Source of the DNA: Hexactinellida sp. DTS-2022
Lineage: Eukaryota; Porifera; Hexactinellida
Assembly: GCA_028753945.1 (NCBI GenBank)
Contig: JAPNXP010000003.1
Span: 4,278,001 to 4,342,000 of the forward strand
Reading direction: 5' to 3'
Length of the DNA stretch: 64,000 nt
Shown here: in pieces, positions 55,596 to 64,000 of the stretch
Numbering within the stretch: position 1 is the stretch's first letter
Layout of the letters: every line of letters starts with the position of its first letter
Made by a program: the position numbers and the translations under genes
Notes under the pieces: generated by a model
Told to the model about the DNA's origin: nothing
What the model saw: the letters and a program-made list of their open reading frames with translations, nothing else
Databases searched by the model: none

Positions 55596-57586
55596 ATGCC
55601 TAACTCTTGTTCTGTCCCCGACTCCCCGGTTGCAAGAGCAATTACAACCCGGATGACCATGTTCCTATGTTCAAGATGTCTCAAAGTACACCAACCCTGA
55701 ATCATGCCTGGACATGCGCTCTTCGTCGCGAGGATATCGGTGATCTGAAGTTGGTCTATGTATGTATCAACGGTTTCAGAAAGAATACATAGACTACACT
55801 TTCAAAGTCCCAAAAGCGGGCCAAGCCAAAGCTGAAGGAAGGCGCTGTACAAGTTTACTGCCCGGCTGCCCGGCATATTACTCATCCAAACCTAACAAAC
55901 GGAATAGCTTGTCATACGATGCAAAAGAGGAAGAATTGATAAACCAAACACTACAACTCAGCTTGAGATCCGAGAGTCAAGAGAAAGAGAAGTTTGTGGT
56001 CAACTCTCTACAGGACTTGAGAGATAAGTTAACTTTGATTTATTTACCTAATAGTTGGTTGGTGTGGTTCCGTAATGAGAGTAACATAACGTTTGTTCTC
56101 GCTAAAATGGCTGAAAAAAATATCTCCGCGTAGATTTGTACCTTGAAATCAATGCTTATTTATCCACCCCAGCCTATTTTAATGGACAGAGTATATCCGT
56201 TCCCATTGCTGCAATTAGTGACATCCGAGAAATTGAATCTATTTTGCAGGAACTTGCTTTAAAATACAACTCTAGTTCTTATTGTGATTATCCCCTTAAG
56301 TTCGGTTGTGCATTCTTTCAAGATGTATGTCAATTATATAATTCAGAAAGAAGAAGTTTAGCCAAGTTAGCTCCTCATTTGACTATGGAGTCATGTTTTC
56401 CGTCTAGCATAGAGCGTCAAAAAAATGTAAAACTGGTTTTGAAAGTCGTTAACGAATTAACAATATCTGCGCTAACTATCCAGAACGAATTGCGTTATCC
56501 AGAATATAGAAAGAATACTCCGGAGTTTGTTGATACCCTTCTTACTGTTTGGAAATTATTCAACGTTAACACACCATTTAAAGGAATACGTTTGAACGAT
56601 AATTTCTCTAGACCTTTGACTTTTAATGACGAGCGATTTCTATTTTTGACTCGTGTAGTTTTTGGTTAGATGCTTGGCAAACTTTACCAGAAAAAATTGG
56701 CAAACTGAGTAAACAAACATACACCAGTTTTAGACATGCTTGTATGCCTTACCACAAATTACCAACCATTTGACTCAATCTTGTGGCTTTACATATGTGT
56801 TGTCCTCCTTTCTACAGACGATCCCTTGGAACACCATTTCGGTCTATACCGTATGATGTCGGGTTCTAATTATCACATCTCCTATCTTCAAATCCATGAA
56901 CCGAGCATCGACTTGAACTTTCTAGCGTATTAAACATATTTACTGACCAACAAGACACTTCCTTTCGATCTATTCAGTCATTTGTCAAGTCATTTTCTTG
57001 TCCGTATTCCACTACTGATGGTGAATTCAATTTGGAGCCATTTCTTGATGAGATTCATGACCTATCAACAATTGATTGTGGTTCACAGTTGATTCAATCA
57101 TTAGCCTTTATTGCAGGCTATTCTGTCCATCAGTACCTGAACGAACAAAACCGTGTCATGTCTGTCTACATATGCTAACCGTTGATAAATAATTTATCCT
57201 TTATTTAGACCTGGACTCTCAGTATAAACTTCTGCGGCTAACGGACCGTGGCGGACTCCATCGGAGCCAGTTTGGAAATCCGTTCTTGTTTTATGGAAGA
57301 CCTTTAGTGCCATCGAAAACAATAAAGAGCTTTTGGCAAAGCTTGTAAGTGGACCTTCTAGAAAATAATATTTGAACTCGCTTTGCTGTATTTGGAAGAT
57401 AGTGATAATTGTGATCCAAGTATTTGGAAGTCTACTTGTATTAGCTGTGGTGTGTTTAGTTGGAACATATTATCGAAGCTAGTATTTACCGCTGCGAATT
57501 GCTTTCTTGTAAACAAAGTTAAGAATTAAAACTCGCTGGTTCTTTCAAAAAGTAAAGAAAAGCGTAAATTAAAAAAATTCTCTTAA
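55596..57586 (+). pseudogene. Broken THAP/P-type transposase
   Basis: Pieces in different frames line up with the intact transposase at 18 kb: a THAP start (PGCKSNYN, 55625), the post-THAP region (EKFVVNSLQDLRDKL), ISDIREIESILQEL, then a jump to LAPHLTMESCFPSSIERQKN, RLNDNFSRPLTFNDERF, DPLEHHFGLYRMMSGSNY and the terminal KLKKFS. About 330 residues between the ISDIREIESILQEL and LAPHLT parts are missing, which removes both catalytic Asp residues; the Glu motif remains. Several frameshifts and stops occur (for example after KNISA at 56133). It cannot make an active transposase. Confidence 0.85.
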
Positions 57587-57962
57587 TTATGTGTTTACTT
57601 ATTTGTATTTACCATGATTTGTATTACTCTGTTTATTCTTATTTCTATTATGTAGTTAAGTGTGTCGTGTGTCACTGCTAGAGCCAGAGAGAGAAAGAGG
57701 AGAGAGGAAAGAAAGAAAATAATTGTGTAGTATTTACTGTAGCATTAATATTTAAAATTGTACTGTTTGTGTTTATTATTACTATTAAATTATGAAAATC
57801 TAATCACCCTTCTCATTACAGCTAATACTAATCACGGGCTAGCGAGGCTGAGTTATTTATACGACCTAGAGACGTATAAAGAACTTAGTAGTTCAATATA
57901 GAAAACATTAAAAAATTATAATTTCCCATCTTCTTGTGCATCCCTGGTATATCTACTGTCAA

Positions 57963-58612
57963 ACCATATATAGAGTAGGCTATGGATAAACTATGCCTCC
58001 TATTGTTATTATTTGGGTTGTATATGGGGTAATCAACCATTGCGAGTCCAATGGAACCACTTTTGAGAATCTCAGATTTGTGGTTAAGCTGTTTAGGCGC
58101 CATTTCATGGTGACGGTAACAATTTATGATAAAATGAAAAAAATTCAAATATCTTAAATTTCATTTTTTCCCTACTTTCTACTAATTTTATAATAGGAAT
58201 ACTCCATAGGGATATATTTCATACCCCAAAGGTTACTAAATCACAAAATGGCGACATTCTAAATTTTTAAAAAAATTATAAAGCAACCACATGCTAAATT
58301 ACAAGTAGTATCCGAGTTACAACTTACTATTTTCGTCCATAAAACGTATAATTGCTGGTTTATACATATTCATACACATTATATATTCGGAAAATGTTAA
58401 CTAAGTATATTAGCAAATTATCTTCATTTTCTCGTAGTTCTTTAGACTCTAATTGTATATTTTGTATATTTGTGGTGTCATCATTAAATGGCGCCTAAAC
58501 AGCTTAACCACAAATCTTAGATTCTTAAAAGTGGTTCCATTGGACTCGCAATGGTTGATGACCCCATATACAACCCAAATAATAACAATGGGAGGCATAG
58601 TTTATCCTAGAA
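57963..58612. repeat. Internal ~135-bp inverted repeat in the P-type relic
   Basis: 57963-58110 (TATGGATAAACTATGCCTCC ... GGTTAAGCTGTTTAGGCGCC) is inverted at 58480-58612. The left arm also contains CCATATATAGAGTA, an inverted copy of the sequence just inside the element's left end (55340-55355). The same sequence occurs alone at 7780-7965. Confidence 0.8.
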
Positions 58613-58684
58613 TGAAATTTATAAACTGGCCTTCTATTTTTTTGGCCTTCTCGATGACATACACGGCCGTATGTTAAGTAGGCC

Positions 58685-59207
58685 ATGAACAGTTAAAGTA
58701 ATTCTCTACTTATTAATATAACTCTTTATTATGAATTTAAGATTCTTACATTTTTAGACGATAGTATAGATAAACCATAGAGACATAGGTGTGATAGCTA
58801 TATATTGTTTTGAGACACTGGCATATAGCAATTTCTGGCTTGATTACCTGTTTTGAACGTCTCACTATATTTTGTTAATATATTGTTATTATGGATTAAT
58901 GATTTCAAAATGATACTACAAAGTCAGTTATCAAAAACATGTTATTCAGCGGGTAGGAGTTTGGCCCCTGGACCTCACTGGGGTCCTATAGCGCCCCCAG
59001 ACCCTCACGTGTATAGTTATCCACCAAATATTTGTGGATCCGCCACTGTTAAGGAACTTGACGAATAAAGCGAGACTGTGGAGGACTCTCCAGATAACAA
59101 TTATACATAATATATGATCGCCGATCTTTGATCTTAAGATCCTAATGCCTTTGTTTAGCATACTTACATCATGCCTCTTAGTTAGAGCTTTATTACGTTA
59201 AATTTTA
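58685..59207. other. Spacer with no recognised feature
   Basis: AT-rich. A short GC-richer piece (58950-59030, with GGGGTCCTATAGCGCCCCCAG) may be the edge of a decayed element. Confidence 0.4.
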
Positions 59208-61055
59208 ATGGCGGAATCTAACAATGAAGAATTGATATTATTTCCATCTTACAAAAGAAGGAAATCGCTCTTAATTGTGAAGCAGCAACATCAATGGAGA
59301 ATCTCTCCATATCTACAGACTCAAATCATTAATTGGACTCTTGCGAAACAATACTTCTTGCTGAATCAAATTTCGACTACAACGAAGAGGCGGTAATCGA
59401 ACATGAAATTCCCATAGTTTATCAATATTGTCATCAACTTCTCAAAGAGTCTCAGTTATGGTATCTAGAAGATGCTGATATAGCAAAGCTGTTGGAGTAT
59501 AAAACTTGTGGAGGTTAGTGGGGAAACTGAATAAATATTTATTTAGTTGTTAATTAAGCACTCACTGCCATTCAGTAGGTGTAGAATCTATCTAGTTCTA
59601 TCTTTTATTTTTAGATACAATCTCCCTGAGGAAATCTATGGTCATTATCGATTCTACTAAACAAATTTGTCAAGCTTGCTCTTCCTTAAAATGTGTCCAC
59701 TTTCAGGCTTACGAAATGTGTTTTTACAATTACAGGAACATGTTCCATACAGTTCTACCTTCTTCAATTTCGGGAATAAAATATTTTGTACTTAACATGA
59801 GTACTATTGTCTTGCAGGACAAAGAAAATTTTCATATTTTCCAATTACTTAAAGGAAAGTGTTTTTTGTATCACTGTAGTAAACTTTGCAATCTGAAAAA
59901 GAATTTCGAAAATATACTTAGACTAATTAAACCCGAATCTAATAATAAACCGCCACCCAAAATCACTTACGAATCTATTTCATCTAATTTAATACCTTTT
60001 TGCTTTCATCCAATCCAATCGCAAATTTTCATAAACAAGCATTAAATGGACTTGATTTGCCCCCAGATCTGCTCCCTGAGTATACTAAATGTCAGAATGG
60101 ATACGAGTATTCAGCATCCAATTTAAAATTGGAAATACTGGAATTATTCTCTACCTAGAGACTGATGTGCGGGAACTGACCGAACACAAAGTTAATTTTC
60201 TTAGTTATAGTCGTAAATCATCCCATAAATTTATGTAGTACTATGTTTGTGTAGTATACCAGGCTTGGATCGGGTCAAGATTTCATGACCCGATGATCCG
60301 GTCGATCCGGTAAGCTCAGGCCCGGTGATCCGGTTGACCCGGTAAGTAAGTATACAGTGACCAGCGATACCAAGAAATTTCAACTGAAGTACTATGTCTC
60401 ATAAATATTAAACGACTTACTACACTAAATGAATATTTCTAAGTTATAATCCTACAAACCAATAAAATTTAATTAGCATTACTGTGAAGAATCGGGTAAA
60501 ATCAAAATTAAGTGACCCGGTTGACCCGGTATCCGGTGACCCAGTCCAAGCCGGACCCGGTAGTGATCCGGAGTTTTAGCGAATATTGTGACCCGGTTGA
60601 CCCGGTGACCCGGTCCAAGCCTGTAGTGTACAGTTCTTATTGTAATGGACCCTGTCAAATTGTCAATGCAAATCTGGATTTGAGGGAGAAAACTTTCTAC
60701 TTCTGAACTTAAATAACAGACATTTCATTAATTATGCTTACTGTATGAATATAGTGAGTTGATGTCACACTCAAAGAATCCCCTATATAGTTACCTTAAG
60801 TCAGTTCCATTCCAGAAATTCTGATTTGTATTTCATTTTTAATATTAATATTAATTTTATAGGGCAAAGAACAGCAAACTAGCTAGGATGGGTAACAACA
60901 ACAATACAAATATCACGTCATGCAACATGCTTGGAATTCTTATCTGCGATTAATTGATATTGATTATACAGAAAACTTTTGTTGCCGCACGTGTAAAAAA
61001 TGTCCTCTATTCGAGTTAATTGAGGGTAGATCAATTCAGATAAATATAAAATTAC
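59208..61055 (+). pseudogene. Decayed cysteine-rich coding relic, family uncertain
   Basis: Short coding-like pieces on the plus strand, in changing frames. AEDADIAKLLEY-like helical text lies around 59400-59515; a possible intron follows (GTTAGT...TTTTTAG, 59514-59614). Then come ICQACSSLKCVHFQ (59665-59706, a CxxC-x4-CxH pattern resembling a SWIM zinc motif), a stretch to 60042, NGLDLPPDLLPEYTK near 60055, and ENFCCRTCKKCPLFELIEGRSI near 60970-61035. A CxxC block followed by P and G resembles KDZ/HMGXB3-like transposon-derived proteins, but this is only a suggestion. Stops and frameshifts, plus a hAT-like MITE inserted at 60261-60623, mark it as non-functional. Confidence 0.35.
60261..60623. 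mobile_element. 363-bp hAT-like MITE
   Basis: CAGGCTTGGATCGGGTCA ... TGACCCGGTCCAAGCCTG, flanked by TAGTATAC (60253-60260) and TAGTGTAC (60624-60631), an 8-bp duplication with one change. Many internal GACCCGGTTGACCCGGT repeats. Confidence 0.88.
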
Positions 61056-61178
61056 TTTAATAAATCTTTGAAAAACAAATACTTGTCTCAGATGAAGGAA
61101 TATTCTTGTAAAAGCATTATCAAAGAGCCATCACACAGTTAACTATTAACAATAATTAGTAGATACATGTACGTATAG

Positions 61179-62419
61179 CTAATAGGATTTTATTATACAG
61201 GAATGCATCATTAGTAAATGGATCATAGCTGTTGGCTCAGATTGTGTGACCTTTTCATTTTCAATTACGGGAAGAGGTGGTTGAGTGTTGGTATCAAAAT
61301 AGAATCTAACTGATATACAGTTATCAGTTGTTGAGTATCTTCTATAGGTGTCATTATCTATACTATAGAATATCTCGCTATTTTCACCGATCTTAAGCTT
61401 ATAATTAATTGGTCCCTCTGCATAATGAGACTTGCTATAGTTCTGTTTATCTACAATAATAACTCTGTAGTGAGTAATGGCAGCAATTCCCAATTGTTTG
61501 TCGAACTCTCCTTCTATCCTCTTGATAGAAAAGTACATTGTATTCATAAAGGAACTTTTGAAGGTGTAGATTCTCAGTTTGTAGTTGTTAACATAGAAAG
61601 TAGGGCCTTCTTTCTGATGTTCTCCAACATTCTGTATTTCCCATTCAACTCCATCAAGTTGTTTCATTGTCCTTAACTTCCATTCGAGTTTTATAATCCT
61701 ATTCTGGCTCATGTCCAAATGCTCTATAAGGAATGCCTTCTTGTGTGCTAGGAGATCCTTCCTTAACATAGCATTAGCCTTACATCCATATCACTGAAGG
61801 GACATATCACCTCTTCTAGCTCACACTCACTCCTGTGATCAGCCATTGTAATCCTATGTAGATCTACCCCACAACCATTCGGACAATCGATTGGGTAAAG
61901 AAGACACACCTCATAATGCATCTCTAGATCTTTCGCAGGACCAGATCTTCTACAATCAAACTCACAATAGGCGAGACGCAATGGACATAGTTTAGCTTCA
62001 TGGATCTCTATTTCTCCTCTGAGAAATATCTGTTCACAATCATAACATTCGATCAGGAAAGCAGCACACGTTTTCAAATGTTTCTCAGCTTCTGAAAGTT
62101 TTCCCTTCCATTTACAATTTTGGAGGAGAGGGCACTTAATTTCAAGAGCCATGACATAATCCATTACCATATTAACTACGTTTAACTCGTTTGGATTTAC
62201 ACTGCACATCAAACAAGTTGTTATTCCTTTATATAAAGTGGGTTGTCTCATTATGCCAGTGCAAACCTTACAAACAATTAATCCTTGTTCCATCATGGTT
62301 AGGTTTCTAGCTAGATACTCACTCTTATACCCACAACACTTTTCAGTACCTTTAACAATTCTCTTGATATACAACAGATCATTGGTATTGTCTGGAAAAT
62401 GCAGTAATTTGGATGCCAT
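61179..62419 (-). pseudogene. TRAF-like gene with one frameshift
   Basis: Intronless. From the ATG at 62419 (MASKLLHFPDN) it encodes a degenerate RING-like start (CKVCTGIMRQP...TCLMC), then TRAF-type zinc fingers (CPLLQNCKWKG, CYDCEQIFL, CPLRLAYCEFDC, CPNGCGVDLHRI, CPFSDM). At about 61783-61789 the frame slips by one base; the frame reading on to the stop at 61763 loses the last finger. The other frame continues with MLRKDLLAHKKAF, a short coiled coil and a MATH/TRAF-C-like domain (GPTFYVNNYKLRIYTF...), ending at 61179. Family role: adaptor in receptor signalling and ubiquitin transfer. Either a recent pseudogene or a one-base sequence error. A repeat element begins about 30 bp upstream of the ATG. 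Confidence 0.75.
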
Positions 62420-62451
62420 TATTAATTTATTATTTATAAATTTATAATTAA

Positions 62452-63350
62452 CGAGCCCTTCGGTCTCGGTCGCTTTGCGACAGATCGGTGCTACGCACCT
62501 CAAGTTAACGGCCGCTATGCGGCCTTACTCTTCACCCTTTCTGCCATGGAAAATGGTAGAAAGGGACGTTATATAGATCCTTATATGATTTCCATTTTTT
62601 AACTTGCTTTTCATATTCTAAATTTATAAACGCGAAATTCGTGATCAGCATACTTGTTTACCTATAATACCCGGTGAAAGCTAACTTCTAGGTTGATTTT
62701 TAATTTCATCAATTTGTTTTCCTATTGTTGTAAACAACAACAACAAATATTCATATTATAAATTTATATAAACGCGAAATTCGTGATCAGCATACTTGTT
62801 TACCTATAATACCCGGTGAAAGCAAACTTCTATGTTGATTTTGAATTCATTAATTTGTTTACCTATTTTGTGTAAACAACAACAATAAATATTGATATTA
62901 GAAAATTGTAAATGCGAAAATCGTGTTCAGCATACTTGTTTACCTATAATACCATTGAAAGCTAACTTCTAGGTTGATTTTGAATTTCATTAATTTGTTT
63001 ACCTATTTTGTGTAAACAACAACAACAAATATTCATATTATAAATTTGTAAATGCGAAATTCGTGTTCAGCATACTTGTTAACCTATAATACCCGTTGGA
63101 AGCAAACTTCTAGGTTGATTTTGAATTTCATTAATTTGTTTGCCTATTTTGTGTAAACAACAACAACAAATATTCATATTATAAATTTATAAATGCGAAA
63201 TTCGTGTTCAGCATACTTGTTTACATATTATAACATTTGAAAGTTAGTGAATATCTCATATATTAATGCGGTTTCTATCCCCCCGTCACTTTAATACAAT
63301 CCGGACAAACAAACACACACACACACACACACAACAATCGAGATTTAATA
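62452..63350 (+). mobile_element. Tandem-repeat/microsatellite element upstream of the TRAF-like gene
   Basis: Starts with the hairpin cluster seen at 34458-34556 (CGAGCCCTTCGGT, then four small stems to 62562). It continues with five ~140-bp tandem units (62600-63245, each with CGAAATTCGTG[AT]TCAGC) and ends in a CA microsatellite (63306-63332) and CAATCGAGATTTAATAATA. This order resembles the layout described for Helentron-associated (HINE) elements of bivalves and insects, but I see no diagnostic Helitron terminus. Confidence 0.7.
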
Positions 63351-64000
63351 ATATAGATTTAGTGCATAAATTGGAAACATTTCATGTTTACTTGAAGAAA
63401 AAATAGAAGTGTTATGGTCCATTTGAAATGCTAAATTTGTTTACAACATTAATTCCGTAATGAGTGAAGTTATCCACAGACGTTTGTCAAATCCTATTTT
63501 GAATCTCATAGTAGTTAAATATATTATCCTTCCACTCTGTTTAAGTGCCGTTTAAACTTTACGTTACACAAAACACCCTCACCACTATGTAACTCTTTTT
63601 GACCATTTTCGAATTAAAAGAATAGTCCCCTTGTAAAGATTTTTAAACAGCCTCTAAAACATACTCCACTAGAAGTATACCATAGCACTCATTCATTCAT
63701 AACATCACCAATCGGTTAAGAAATGTCATGCTTTGTGCAAACATACAAGAATATATTCGCTAAAATCAATGCTCTGAAGTCGCGAGGGAATTTAGTTTCA
63801 GAAACTATGTTGTTTGCTTAAACTGTCCTTCAACAATTATAATTGCATGCAATGTTACTGAGTACTTGTTGATACACAAACTTATGTAGAGGATAATGTG
63901 TGATTGATTCGATCAATCAGTGACAAGAATTATCTAATTGATAGTACACTCTGGGTGGATTCATAAAAGTGGAAAAATCATTATATTGCTGACATTATTA
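63351..64000. other. AT-rich end of window
   Basis: No open frame, repeat or RNA gene recognised. Confidence 0.4.

Larger units (their letters stand above)
55250..58684 (+). mobile_element. Second THAP/P-type element, degenerate
   Basis: Inverted ends: CGGCCGTGTATGTCA, GAGAAGGCCAAAAAAATAG and AATTTCATT...AGGATAAAC at 55262-55335 face their complements at 58605-58675. Outside these, GCCTATTTAA and TTAAGTAGGC still pair. The ends differ from those of the element at 18 kb, so this is another family. It holds a broken transposase gene and, on the right, an internal inverted repeat (57963-58612). No clear target duplication. Confidence 0.8.

Overview
The window is animal nuclear DNA. It carries split genes with GT-AG introns, GC-rich exons set in AT-rich non-coding DNA, metazoan gene families (MYRF, trimeric PNP, VKORC1, SMC6, CCDC112, NHL propeller, SLC46, TRAF) and a dense load of DNA transposons. 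The host looks like an invertebrate, possibly an early-branching one such as a sponge or cnidarian, but the sequence alone does not settle the phylum.

Left half (1-38 kb). Host genes in order: a six-exon MYRF-type membrane-tethered transcription factor (341-6116, minus); a four-exon purine nucleoside phosphorylase (8485-15410, minus); an intronless VKORC1-like quinone/epoxide reductase (17030-17503, minus); a two-exon SMC6 (22233-26570, minus); an intronless CCDC112 (28992-30488, minus); the 3' exons of an unrecognised gene (32086-32883, plus); an NHL-like propeller protein (32998-33945, minus); and an SLC46-type transporter (36279-37724, plus). An apparently intact THAP/P-element transposon sits between VKORC1 and SMC6 (18035-21936). 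It has long terminal inverted repeats, a 7-bp target duplication and a 989-codon transposase with one tiny intron. Introns and intergenic spaces hold many short palindromic MITEs. One large group ends CAGT...ACTG at TA sites (Tc1/mariner/pogo-like); another has CAGGG-type ends and 8-bp duplications (hAT-like).

Array (38.3-54.1 kb). About 16 kb is one repeat system. Units of roughly 0.9-1.4 kb are each joined to a ~120-bp hairpin with a conserved bulge and mismatch (12 copies). Units left of about 41.7 kb lie on the minus strand and those right of 42.5 kb on the plus strand. Between them lie 12 tandem copies of a smaller, 60-64-bp palindrome-bearing repeat. Two 485-bp hAT-like MITEs that I read as identical have inserted into the array. 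I do not recognise this system; it is the most unusual object in the window.

Right end (54-64 kb). This part holds a second THAP/P-type element whose transposase is decayed and lacks the catalytic core (55250-58684), a decayed cysteine-rich coding relic split by a hAT-like MITE (59208-61055), an intronless TRAF-like gene with a single frameshift (61179-62419), and a tandem-repeat/microsatellite element also present at 34-35 kb. The host genes do not form an evident shared pathway. The second half is dominated by mobile and repetitive DNA.
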